Shown piece after piece: positions 36,150 through 42,956 of a DNA stretch of 64,000 bases (positions within the stretch are counted from its first letter, which is position 1; each line of letters opens with the position of its first letter). The notes under the pieces were generated by a model. It saw only the letters and a list, made by a program, of their open reading frames with translations. It searched no databases and had not been told where the DNA came from. This stretch comes from Tepidiformaceae bacterium (GTDB lineage Bacteria; Chloroflexota; Dehalococcoidia; Tepidiformales; Tepidiformaceae). The stretch covers positions 2,023,289 to 2,087,288 of the forward strand of contig OY282446.1 of the NCBI GenBank assembly GCA_958295975.1, in the 5' to 3' direction. Position numbers and translations under genes: made by a program.

Positions 36150-36177
36150 CGCTCCCTCTCGTCCGCTGGCCCGCGCC

Positions 36178-36645
36178 TCAGTCGATTTCGAGCACCTTCA
36201 CGGTGATGACGCCGCGCGGCGCCTCGAACGCGAATTCGTCGCCGCGCGCGCGTCCGAGCAGGGCGGCGCCGAGCGGCGATTCGTTGGAGATGAGGCCCTC
36301 GGCGGCGTTGGCCTCGGGCGTGCCCACGATCTGGTAATGGCGCGTCTTGCCATCCTGGCGGACCTTCACGCCGCTGCCCACGACCACGCGCGAGGCGTGG
36401 TGGGCGCCCTCCTCGTCGATGGTCACGGCCCGCCGCAGCACGTCCTCGGTTTCGAGGATCTTGCCCTCGAGCAGGCTCTGCTCCTGCTTGGCGTCGTCGT
36501 ACTCGGCGTCGTTCTGGCTGGTGCCCAGCCCGCGCGCCTCGTGGATGTGGTCGGCCACGGTCCGGCGTTCCGCCTTCAGCCGCTCCAGCTCCTCGCGGAG
36601 GCGGTCGACGCCCTCTTTCGTCATGGGAACGGGATCGTGCGGCAT
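36178..36645 (-). CDS. greA: Transcription elongation factor GreA
   Basis: It stimulates cleavage of backtracked RNA by RNA polymerase. The 155-residue protein has the N-terminal coiled coil (MTKEGVDRLREELERLKAERR to about residue 75) with the acidic tip (SQNDAEYDDAKQEQ), then the C-terminal FKBP-like domain ending EFAFEAPRGVITVKVLEI. ATG 36645 is chosen from homologues; MTKEG seven residues later would also be possible. It heads the greA-lysS-Nudix-serS operon, transcribed from the TATACT box at 36704-36699. Confidence 0.95.
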   Translation of the reverse strand: MPHDPVPMTKEGVDRLREELERLKAERRTVADHIHEARGLGTSQNDAEYDDAKQEQSLLEGKILETEDVLRRAVTIDEEGAHHASRVVVGSGVKVRQDGKTRHYQIVGTPEANAAEGLISNESPLGAALLGRARGDEFAFEAPRGVITVKVLEID

Positions 36646-36698
36646 GGCCCGTCGCTTTCGCGGGGGCGGTCCCGAAGCGGGCCGCCCGCCGAAGCGCC

Positions 36699-36761
36699 AG
36701 TATAGCGCACGCGCGCGGGGCCGCCCCGCGTCTGGCGGTAGCGCGCCCGCGGGAGAATAAT
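36699..36761. promoter_or_regulatory. Divergent -10 boxes: greA (TATACT, minus) and GH18-like gene (AATAAT, plus)
   Basis: TATACT on the minus strand (36704-36699) would give greA a leader of about 45 bases. AATAAT on the plus strand (36756-36761) ends seven bases before ATG 36769, so that transcript would be leaderless. Confidence 0.5.
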
Positions 36762-36768
36762 CGGGGCG

Positions 36769-38457
36769 ATGTCGCTCGCCTTTCCCCGCCGCCGCTGGCC
36801 GGGCTCCCGCTCGGGGCTGGCCGGCGGCGTGCGGCGCGGCGGACGCCCGCCCGTCGCGCGCCTCGGCCTGCTCGCGTTCATCGCCGTGGCGGCGGCGGCG
36901 CTGATCGCCATCGTCGTGCTGCTCTTCGCGGGCGGCTCCGGCGGCTGCGACGAGGCCTACTGCGAGACGGTGGCGGGGGCGGTCGCCGTGCCCGACGGCT
37001 TCGAGGCGCTGAGCGCGGTCTTCGAACGCAACCCCGACGCCGATCCCTTGCCCGATGGCTTCGAGCTGCGCATCACGATCCCGCTGGCCGCGCCCGCGCC
37101 CGACGCGCGCGGCCTGCGCTTCTTCCGCCACGAGGGGGCGGGCGGCGGCTGGGAAGCGGCGGCGGGCGCGGCCCTGGACGAGGCGGGCGCGCGCGCCTCG
37201 GGCGTGTTCGCCGATCCGCCGCCCTACCTGGCGGTGCTGCGGCGCCTGGGCGGCGCGCGGCAGCTGGCCGTCACCCTGCCGCAGGGCGCGACGCTCCATG
37301 CGGCCGCCGCGCGGCTCGCCACCATCGCGCACACGCTCGATTTCACGCCCGCCGCCGATGGCGCGCTCGACGGCGCGCGCAGCGCGCGTCCCGCCGGGCT
37401 GAACGCGGAGGCGGCGCACTACCCGACCATCTCCGCGTCCGCCGCCATCGACGGGACGGTGGCCAACGTGGACGCCATCCTGGCCACCGACGTGGCGCGC
37501 ACGAACCACGTGCGTCGCATCGTGGAGCGCGTGCTGGCGGACCGGCTGGACGGCATCGCCATCGCCTACCACGACCTGCGCGCCAACCAGCGCACCTCCT
37601 TCACGCTCTTCGCGCTGGAGCTGGCGGAGGAGCTGCACGCCGAGGGCAAGACGCTGACGCTGACGCTGCCCGCGCCCGTGGTGGGGGCCGGGCGCATCGA
37701 CGAGGGGGCCTACGACTGGGCCGCCCTCGGCGGGGCCGCCGACTACCTCGCCTTGGCCCCGGTGCGCGACCAGAGCGCCTTCCGGCTGCGGATGCCCGAG
37801 ATACTCGAGCACCTCGCCGCCGCCGTCGATCCGGAGCGGCTGCTGCTCACGCTCACGCCCTACGCCTCGGAGAAATCAGCGGAGGGGCTGCGCACGCTCA
37901 CGCTGACCGAGGCCATGACCATCGCCAGCCAGCTGGGCGTGCGCAGCGAGAGCGTGACGGCGGGCGCGTCCATCCGCATCGTGGCCGTCAACATCGACCG
38001 CGACGAGGGGCTGAGCGGCCTGCGCTGGCAGCCGGAGACGGCCACCGTGGCCTTCACCTACAAGCTCGACGGGGGCCGCACGGTGTGGATCGAGAACGCC
38101 TACAGCGCCGCCTTCAAGCTGGAGTTCGTGAGCGCCTGGGGCCTCGGCGGGCTGGCCGTGGAGGACGCCAGCGACAACGCCTTCCTGGGCGACATCTGGG
38201 GCGCGATCGAGCCGTTCCTCGACACCGGCCAGCCCGTCCTGCGCCGCCCCGCCCCCACCGACCTGTTGCCCGACTGGCGCGTGACGGCGGGCGAGCTGGT
38301 GGGCGGCGACCGCGGCATCGTCACCTGGCAGGCCCCGCCCGAGGCGGGAACGTACCGCGTGACCCTGAGCCTCAGCGACGGGGTCGAGCGCTTCGAGAAC
38401 CACATCACGCTCGTGCTGCCGCCGCCGGAGCGCGAAACCGCGTCGCGGTCGCCCTGA
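36769..38457 (+). CDS. Membrane-anchored GH18-like protein with degenerate active site
   Basis: The 562-residue protein has a basic N-terminus, one membrane segment (about 31-54, LLAFIAVAAAALIAIVVLLFAGG) and a large outer domain. Residues about 225-490 resemble the spore-germination/YaaH branch of GH18: repeated TIM-barrel strands, FALELAEELHAEGKTLTLTLP, then VWIENAYSAAFKLEFVSAWGLGGLAV near the end. The strand-4 catalytic motif D-G-x-x-x-D-x-E is replaced by DGIAIAYHDL (about 261-270), lacking the second Asp and the Glu. It is therefore probably a non-catalytic glycan binder. A beta-sandwich-like C-terminal 80 residues (GTYRVTLSLSDG) follows. The next gene, rsmD, starts one base after its stop. 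Confidence 0.7.
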   Translation: MSLAFPRRRWPGSRSGLAGGVRRGGRPPVARLGLLAFIAVAAAALIAIVVLLFAGGSGGCDEAYCETVAGAVAVPDGFEALSAVFERNPDADPLPDGFELRITIPLAAPAPDARGLRFFRHEGAGGGWEAAAGAALDEAGARASGVFADPPPYLAVLRRLGGARQLAVTLPQGATLHAAAARLATIAHTLDFTPAADGALDGARSARPAGLNAEAAHYPTISASAAIDGTVANVDAILATDVARTNHVRRIVERVLADRLDGIAIAYHDLRANQRTSFTLFALELAEELHAEGKTLTLTLPAPVVGAGRIDEGAYDWAALGGAADYLALAPVRDQSAFRLRMPEILEHLAAAVDPERLLLTLTPYASEKSAEGLRTLTLTEAMTIASQLGVRSESVTAGASIRIVAVNIDRDEGLSGLRWQPETATVAFTYKLDGGRTVWIENAYSAAFKLEFVSAWGLGGLAVEDASDNAFLGDIWGAIEPFLDTGQPVLRRPAPTDLLPDWRVTAGELVGGDRGIVTWQAPPEAGTYRVTLSLSDGVERFENHITLVLPPPERETASRSP

Positions 38458-38458
38458 G

Positions 38459-39019
38459 GTGCGGCCCGCGCGCGTGCGCGTGAGCGGCGGCGAGCTGCGC
38501 GGCTTCCAGCTGGCCGAGCCCGGCGGCGCGCGCCTGCGCCCCACCAGCGCGCTCGTGCGCGAGGCCGTCTTCAACGCGCTCGGCGTGCGCGTGGAGGGCG
38601 CGGCGGCGCTCGATCTGTTCGCGGGCACGGGCGCGCTCGGCGTGGAGGCGCTCAGCCGCGGGGCCGCGCGCGCCGTGTTCGTGGAGAACCACCGCGGGGC
38701 CGCGCGCGCCATCGTGCAGAGCCTCGCGCGCGCGGGGCTGGCCGAACGCGGGACCGTCGTGCGGGGTGCGCTGCCGGGGGCGCTGGCCTCGCTGGAGGGC
38801 CCCTTCGACCTGATCTTCCTCGACCCGCCGTACGATTCGGAGCGGGCCGCGCCCACGCTCGCCGGAGCCGCGCCCCTGCTGGCGGCGGGGGGCGCCATCG
38901 TCCATGAGCACCGAAGCCGCTACAATCCGCCGGAACGCCCGCCCGGCCTCGCCCTCACGGGCCGCCGGGTCTACGGCGATACCGCCGTGGCGTTCTACGA
39001 GCCGCTGGAGGTGGCATGA
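38459..39019 (+). CDS. rsmD: 16S rRNA (guanine966-N2)-methyltransferase
   Basis: It methylates G966 of 16S rRNA using S-adenosylmethionine. The 186-residue length is typical. Visible are RVSGGELRGFQL, RPTSALVREAVFNAL, the AdoMet-binding DLFAGTGALGVEALSRGA (about 52-69) and the catalytic DLIFLDPPYDS (about 118-128). GTG 38459 starts one base after the upstream stop. Its TGA overlaps coaD (ATGA); rsmD-coaD adjacency is widespread in bacteria. Confidence 0.95.
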   Translation: MRPARVRVSGGELRGFQLAEPGGARLRPTSALVREAVFNALGVRVEGAAALDLFAGTGALGVEALSRGAARAVFVENHRGAARAIVQSLARAGLAERGTVVRGALPGALASLEGPFDLIFLDPPYDSERAAPTLAGAAPLLAAGGAIVHEHRSRYNPPERPPGLALTGRRVYGDTAVAFYEPLEVA

Positions 39020-39501
39020 GGACCGCGATCTTCCCGGGCGCGTTCGACCCCGTCACCAACGGGCACCTCGATCTGGTGCGGCGCATGGCCTGCCTCTTCG
39101 ACCGCGTCATCGTGGCCGTCATCAGCGGGCGCGAGAAGAGCGCCATGTTCACGCGCGAGGAGCGCATCGAGCTCTTCCGCGAGGCGGTCACCGGTCTGCC
39201 CAACGTGGAGGTGGAGCTGCTGCGGGGGCTGACGGTGGAGTTCGCGAAGGAGCACGGCGCGGTCGCCATCGTGCGCGGCATCCGCGGCGGCGGCGACTTC
39301 GAGTACGAGTTCGACATGGCCCTCATGAACCACAAGATGGCCCCCAACATCGAATCCGTGTACCTGATGACGAACCACGAGTACATCTACGTGAGCGCGA
39401 GCCGCGTGCGCGAGGTTTCGCGCTTGGGCTACGACGTGGCCGACCTGGTGCCGCCGCACGCGCGCGCCGCCATCCGCGCCAAGCTCGGGCTCGACGGCTA
39501 G
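39016..39501 (+). CDS. coaD: Phosphopantetheine adenylyltransferase
   Basis: It makes dephospho-CoA from 4'-phosphopantetheine and ATP, the penultimate step of coenzyme A synthesis. The 161-residue protein has AIFPGAFDPVTNGHLDLV (nucleotidyl transferase H-x-G-H variant T-N-G-H), VRGIRGGGDFEYEFDMALMN and the adenylate loop YIYVSASRVREVSRLG (S-S/A-S-x-V-R). ATG overlaps the rsmD stop by four bases. Confidence 0.97.
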   Translation: MRTAIFPGAFDPVTNGHLDLVRRMACLFDRVIVAVISGREKSAMFTREERIELFREAVTGLPNVEVELLRGLTVEFAKEHGAVAIVRGIRGGGDFEYEFDMALMNHKMAPNIESVYLMTNHEYIYVSASRVREVSRLGYDVADLVPPHARAAIRAKLGLDG

Positions 39502-39521
39502 CCGCGAACGGGGGCGCGCCG

Positions 39522-40034
39522 ATGGACCTGCTCGAACTCGTGGCCCGGCTGGAGGAGATGGTCGTGCAGGCGCGGCGGCTGCCGGTGGGCGGCAACCTCG
39601 TGGTCGACCGCCGCGTCATGCTCGACCTCGTGGACCAGATCCGGCTGGCCGTGCCCGATGCCGTGCGCCAGGCGGCGCAGGTGCTGGAGCAGCGCGAGCA
39701 GCTGCTGCGCGACGCCAAGGAGCACGGGCAGGCGCTCATCGACGAGGCCGAGCGCCGCCGCCGCGAGCTGGTCGGCGAGTCCGCCGTCGTGCGCGAGGCG
39801 GAGCAGCGCAAGCAGGCCATCATCATGGACGCCGAGGCGCGCGCGCGGCAGACCGTGGCCGACGCGGACGCCACCGCCGCCGCCCACCTGAGCGAGGCCG
39901 CGCTGGCCGCCGGCAGCCAGCTGGAGGACGCCGACCGCTACGCCCTCTCCGTGCTCGATCGGCTGCGGACGGACATCGGCGGGGTGCTGGAGGCGCTCGA
40001 CCGCAGCGCCGAGAGCCTGCGCGAGTCGCGCTAG
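39522..40034 (+). CDS. Coiled-coil protein of unknown function downstream of coaD
   Basis: A 170-residue soluble protein. The first 50 residues (LLELVARLEEMVVQARRLPVGGNLVVDRRVMLDLVDQIR) form a short conserved-looking domain. A long charged helix (about 55-130) carries alternating Ala, Glu, Arg and Gln, resembling subunits with DivIVA- or ATP-synthase-b-like coiled coils, and a final helix ends the protein. I know of similar genes beside coaD in Chloroflexota but not of a function. The gene lies 20 bases after coaD in the same operon. Its TAG shares CTAG (40031-40034) with the stop of convergent ytxJ. Confidence 0.75.
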   Translation: MDLLELVARLEEMVVQARRLPVGGNLVVDRRVMLDLVDQIRLAVPDAVRQAAQVLEQREQLLRDAKEHGQALIDEAERRRRELVGESAVVREAEQRKQAIIMDAEARARQTVADADATAAAHLSEAALAAGSQLEDADRYALSVLDRLRTDIGGVLEALDRSAESLRESR

Positions 40035-40363
40035 CGGGCGGCCAGCGCCCGCCCCACGGCCTCGCGCGTGATGGCGCCGTGCGAGGCCGCCCAGCGGGCG
40101 CGGGCGTCGCGCAGGACGATGACCTGCGGCGATTCGTGCTTCACGCCCGTGCGCGCCTCGATGGCGGCGGTCAGCTCGCGGCCCGCGGTCACGTCGACGA
40201 GCGCGACCTCGCCCTCCACCAGCGCCATCTCCTCATACGCGCGCCCGGAGATGGGGCACCATTCGTCGTGCAGGAAGAGGGCGACGGGCCCCTCGCGCGA
40301 GCGCTCGAAGCAGGCGTCGAGGTCGGCCGGGGCGGCCACGTTGCGGAAATCCCTCGCGCCCAC
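40031..40363 (-). CDS. ytxJ: YtxJ-like monothiol thioredoxin-fold protein (DUF2847)
   Basis: A 110-residue protein of the family annotated as bacillithiol-system redox protein YtxJ. The single Cys is in DEWCPISGRAYEE, matching the family's C-P-I-S. The cis-proline region is GVKHESPQVIVLRD, and the family's characteristic W-x-A-S-H segment appears as RWAASHGAIT. It probably reduces or carries mixed disulfides with a low-molecular-weight thiol; whether this organism makes bacillithiol is not shown. It starts two bases after the upstream coiled-coil gene on the same strand, and its stop overlaps the convergent gene's. Confidence 0.82.
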   Translation of the reverse strand: MGARDFRNVAAPADLDACFERSREGPVALFLHDEWCPISGRAYEEMALVEGEVALVDVTAGRELTAAIEARTGVKHESPQVIVLRDARARWAASHGAITREAVGRALAAR

Positions 40364-40365
40364 GG

Positions 40366-40917
40366 CTAGAGCGCCGCGAGGATGACGCCGGTGGCGATGC
40401 CGATGGCGGCGAGCAGCAGCGTCGCCGTGCTGGCGATGGCCACGCCCAGCCGCACGGTCATGCGCTGCTCAAGGACCGCCATGTCGGTGGCGACGTCCTT
40501 GCGAAGGGCGGCCATTTCGGTGGTGAAGTCCTTGCGGAGGGCGGCCGTTTCGGTGGTGAAGTCCTTGCGGAGGGCGGCCGTTTCGGTGGTGAAGTCCTTG
40601 CGCATGGCGGCCATATCGGCGGCGAAGTCCTTGCGCATGGCGGCCATATCGGCGCGCATGGCGGCCATATCGGCGGCAACCTCCTGGCGGAAGGCTCCGA
40701 TCTCGCTGGCCGTCTCCTTGCGGACGGCACTGAACTCGCTGGCCATGTCCTTGCGAAGGAGGGCGATGTCGCCCTTGAGGAGGGCGATGTCGTCCTTCGT
40801 GGCGAGGTTCGCGCCGATGTCCTCGGCGAAGGCGTTGACGAGCGCGTCCGCCTGCTTCTCCGCGAAGCCCGCGTCCCGCAGACGGCGGGAGGCCTTGAGC
40901 GTGTCGAACGCCACCAT
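40366..40917 (-). CDS. DUF1640-like coiled-coil membrane protein with 11-residue repeats
   Basis: A 183-residue protein resembling the DUF1640/CCDC90 group. The head domain (1-45, DTLKASRRLRDAGFAEKQAD and the following ALVNAFAEDI) is followed by a long helical stalk (45-150) and a C-terminal membrane helix (VAIASTATLLLAAIGIATGVI). The stalk is made of hendecad units such as FTTETAALRKD, encoded by near-identical 33-base DNA repeats. Hendecads make right-handed coiled coils, so the protein is probably a trimeric or tetrameric rod fixed to the inner membrane. ATG 40917 has TACGAT six bases upstream. Role unknown. Confidence 0.8.
   Translation of the reverse strand: MVAFDTLKASRRLRDAGFAEKQADALVNAFAEDIGANLATKDDIALLKGDIALLRKDMASEFSAVRKETASEIGAFRQEVAADMAAMRADMAAMRKDFAADMAAMRKDFTTETAALRKDFTTETAALRKDFTTEMAALRKDVATDMAVLEQRMTVRLGVAIASTATLLLAAIGIATGVILAAL
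40495..40680. repeat. In-frame 33-base tandem repeats within the coiled-coil gene
   Basis: The units 40528-40560 and 40561-40593 are identical; 40495-40527 and 40594-40626 differ at a few positions. Shorter 15-18-base derivatives continue to about 40680. Each unit encodes one 11-residue hendecad, so unit gain or loss keeps the frame and changes rod length. Confidence 0.9.
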
Positions 40918-40923
40918 GCGCGG

Positions 40924-40929
40924 ATCGTA
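40924..40929 (-). promoter_or_regulatory. -10 box of the coiled-coil membrane protein gene (TACGAT)
   Basis: TACGAT on the minus strand ends six bases before ATG 40917 and lies in the 49-base gap after the thioesterase gene. Confidence 0.5.
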
Positions 40930-40966
40930 CGCGCCGCCCGACGGCGCCGCAACGAGCGCCGCGCCG

Positions 40967-41377
40967 TCAGCGCCTGCGCGCGATGGCGTAGGTGGCGCGC
41001 GCCGTGGCCGCCAGCTCCCCGGCCTCGTCGCGCACGTCGATGGCCGTGAAGACGACGCTGCGGCCCGCGCGCAGCACGCGCGCCTCCGCCCGCGCCTCCC
41101 CGCGCACGACCCGCAGGTACGACACGTTCAGGTCGGTGGTGGCGTGGCCCGCCCAGCTCTCGTCGGCGGGATCGCGCAGCGTGGCCACGGCCGCGCCCGA
41201 GGCCGCGTCGATGAGCGAGGCGATGGCCCCGCCGTGCATCACGTCCGCGCGGCGCGTGCCCAGCTCGGGGCGCATGGGCAGGCGCGCCACCGCCCGCCCC
41301 CGTTCGGCCTCCGCCAGCTCGATGCCGAGCAGCGTCCAGTAGGGGACCGCGTCCAGCGCCTCGCTCGCGGCGTCCAT
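40967..41377 (-). CDS. PaaI-type hotdog thioesterase
   Basis: A 136-residue hotdog-fold acyl-CoA thioesterase of the PaaI/YbdB group. The active-site segment is VMHGGAIASLIDAASGAAV (H-G-G with a following Asp), after the opening YWTLLGIELAEAERGRAVARL. The C-terminal strands LNVSYLRVVRGEARAEARVL are typical. It releases CoA from short or aromatic acyl-CoAs; the true substrate is unknown. A DHNA-CoA thioesterase (MenI) also has this fold, and the window's men operon lacks menI, so this gene is a candidate. That is inference. The TATAGC box lies six bases upstream of the ATG. Confidence 0.87.
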   Translation of the reverse strand: MDAASEALDAVPYWTLLGIELAEAERGRAVARLPMRPELGTRRADVMHGGAIASLIDAASGAAVATLRDPADESWAGHATTDLNVSYLRVVRGEARAEARVLRAGRSVVFTAIDVRDEAGELAATARATYAIARRR

Positions 41378-41383
41378 CGCCCC

Positions 41384-41391
41384 GCTATACT
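41384..41391. promoter_or_regulatory. Overlapping divergent -10 boxes sharing GCTATACT
   Basis: Read on the minus strand, 41389-41384 is TATAGC, six bases before the thioesterase ATG. Read on the plus strand, 41386-41391 is TATACT, giving the phosphotriesterase gene a leader of about 30 bases with GGAGG at 41415-41419. The two boxes share four bases. Confidence 0.5.
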
Positions 41392-41427
41392 GCCGTCCGC
41401 CGGCGAACCGGTCACGGAGGCGGGCCC

Positions 41428-42372
41428 ATGGTTGCGATTCCCACGGCGGCGGGCGCCGTCGACCACGCCGATCTCGGCGCCACGCTCATGCACGAGCACG
41501 TGTTCATCCGCTCGCCGGGCGTCTTCGAAGCCTGGCCCGAGCTGTGGAACCGCGAGGCCGAGGTCGACCACGCCGTTGAGCGCCTGCGCGAGCTGAAGGC
41601 GGCGGGCATCGACACCATCGTCGATCTGACCACCATCGACCTCGGGCGCGACGCCGCCATGGTGGCCGAGGTGGCGCGCCGGGTCGACCTCAACGTCGTC
41701 ATGTGCACGGGCGTCTGGCGGCAGCCCCCCAACCTCTTCCAGCGGCTGGAGAGCGACGACATCGCCGACCTGTTCGCGCGCGACATCGAGCGGGGGATCG
41801 AGGGCAGCGGCGTGCGCGCGGGCGTGATCAAGCTGGCCACGCAGCCCACGGTGGACGCCGTGAACGAGAAGATGCTGCGCGCCGGGGCCCGCGCCCATCG
41901 CCGCACGGGCGTCCCCATCAGCACGCACAGCGACGTCACCACCGAATCCGGCCTCGCCCAGCAGGACGTCTTCGAAAGCGAGGGCGTGGACCTGTCGCGC
42001 GTCGTCATCGGCCACTCCGGCGACAGCGCCGACACGGACTACCTGCGCCGCATCATGGACCGCGGCAGCCTCATCGGCATGGACCGCTTCGGCATCGACC
42101 GCACCCTGGACACGGAGGGGCGCGTGGCCACCATCGCCGCGCTCTGCGGCATGGGCTACGCGGAGGGCATGGTCCTCTCGCACGACGCCAACTGCTTCAT
42201 GGACACCCTGCCGCGCGAGACGCGGCGCGAGACGATGCCGAACTGGCACTACCTGCACATCAGCCGCGACGTGCTGCCGGCCCTGCGCGCGCGGGGCGTG
42301 ACGGAGGGCCAGATCGAGGCGATGCTGACGGGGAATCCGCGGCGCTTCTTCGCGCGCAGCGGCCCGTACTAG
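41428..42372 (+). CDS. Phosphotriesterase-family metal-dependent hydrolase
   Basis: A 314-residue amidohydrolase-superfamily TIM barrel. Metal ligands are in MHEHVF (H-x-H near residue 21), the bridging Lys in GVIKLA near 134, His in ISTHSDV near 170 and VVIGHSGDS near 198, and Asp in LSHDANCF near 252. All the expected ligands are present. Members hydrolyse lactones, phosphotriesters or related esters; most such enzymes in environmental bacteria are lactonases. The gene is monocistronic, and its stop overlaps that of fmdB within CTAG 42369-42372. Confidence 0.9.
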   Translation: MVAIPTAAGAVDHADLGATLMHEHVFIRSPGVFEAWPELWNREAEVDHAVERLRELKAAGIDTIVDLTTIDLGRDAAMVAEVARRVDLNVVMCTGVWRQPPNLFQRLESDDIADLFARDIERGIEGSGVRAGVIKLATQPTVDAVNEKMLRAGARAHRRTGVPISTHSDVTTESGLAQQDVFESEGVDLSRVVIGHSGDSADTDYLRRIMDRGSLIGMDRFGIDRTLDTEGRVATIAALCGMGYAEGMVLSHDANCFMDTLPRETRRETMPNWHYLHISRDVLPALRARGVTEGQIEAMLTGNPRRFFARSGPY

Positions 42373-42650
42373 AAGTCGTCGTCGAAGTCCCCGCCCATGT
42401 CGAGGCCGCCCATGCCGCCCATCCCGCCCATGCCGGACATGTCCGGCATGTCCCCGCCGCCCATGTCGCCGAGGTCGTCGAAGCCGCCGCCGCCGGAGGT
42501 GGCGCCCACGCCGATGATGGCCGCGCCGAAGATGCGGTGGGCCCGCTTGCCGTCGTCGGGGCAGCGCGCGCCCTGGCCCGCCTTGCTGACGGGGCGCGTG
42601 CGATCGAACGTCTTTCCGCAGGACGGGCAACGGAATTCGTAGACGGGCAT
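42369..42650 (-). CDS. FmdB-family zinc-ribbon protein
   Basis: A 93-residue protein. The first 40 residues are the FmdB/CxxC_CxxC_SSSS zinc ribbon: PVYEFRCPSCGKTFD with CPDDGKRAHRIF, where the second pair is reduced to C-P-D-D, so one metal ligand is missing. The rest is a Gly-Met-Asp-rich tail (repeats of GGMGGM and DMGGDFDD) typical of these proteins. Function is unknown, though a putative regulatory or metal-related role has been proposed for the family. Promoter TACCAT (42692-42687, minus) and GAGGAG precede the ATG. Confidence 0.85.
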   Translation of the reverse strand: MPVYEFRCPSCGKTFDRTRPVSKAGQGARCPDDGKRAHRIFGAAIIGVGATSGGGGFDDLGDMGGGDMPDMSGMGGMGGMGGLDMGGDFDDDF

Positions 42651-42738
42651 GGGGACCGGCTCCTCTCGCTGCGTGCGATGGGGCGAATGGTAGCACAGGC
42701 GGAGGCCCGCGCCGCGTGCGGAAGCGCCGTCCGCGCGC

Positions 42739-42744
42739 TACCAT
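42739..42744 (+). promoter_or_regulatory. -10 box of tRNA-Arg (TACCAT)
   Basis: TACCAT ends ten bases before the 5' end of the tRNA gene. Confidence 0.4.
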
Positions 42745-42754
42745 CGTTCCGCGA

Positions 42755-42829
42755 GCCCCCGTAGCTCAGTGGAAAGAGTGTCGGCCTCCGGAGCCGAAGG
42801 CAGAGGTTCGAGTCCTCTCGGGGGTACCA
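42755..42829 (+). tRNA. tRNA-Arg, anticodon CCG
   Basis: Cloverleaf with acceptor GCCCCCG/CGGGGGT (one G-U pair), D-arm GCTCAGTGGAAAGAGT and anticodon stem TCGGC/GCCGA enclosing CT-CCG-GA. The T-arm is CAGAG-GTTCGAG-TCCTCT, the discriminator is A, and CCA is encoded at 42827-42829. Coding sequence that looks like a gene fragment begins two bases later. Confidence 0.93.
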
Positions 42830-42830
42830 C

Positions 42831-42956
42831 GCCAACGGCGGGGACGGCATGGGCACGGACATCGACTGTCTCGCCATCGGCGACTGCTTCCTGCGGAAGG
42901 AGGAGCAGGACCCGTCGCTCCGCACCGACCACGCGAACGCCTTCGAGCCGGATTGA
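42831..42956 (+). pseudogene. C-terminal remnant of a carbamoyltransferase (NodU/CmcH type), 35-codon frame
   Basis: ATG 42849 to TGA 42956 encodes a 35-residue peptide beginning MGTDIDCLAIGDCFLRKEEQ and ending NAFEPD. From memory this matches the extreme C-terminus of NodU/CmcH carbamoyltransferases, where a Phe-Met-(R/G)-T-E-x-D-x-L-x-(I/L)-G segment is followed by a Lys-Glu-x-Gln tail. Nothing of the other roughly 550 residues remains: upstream in frame are only six codons before the tRNA-Arg gene. The TGA overlaps the deacetylase ATG (TGATG), so it may still be translated and couple to that gene. Alternative reading: a genuine small leader ORF. Confidence 0.5.

Noticed and set aside
40495-40680. 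Regular repeats that could suggest a CRISPR array
   Set aside because: Units are directly adjacent without spacers, are in frame, and encode hendecads of one coiled coil; no cas genes are near.
42849-42956. 35-codon frame as an upstream regulatory peptide of the deacetylase gene
   Set aside because: Possible, but its sequence resembles a carbamoyltransferase C-terminus rather than a leader peptide; kept as a remnant with moderate confidence.
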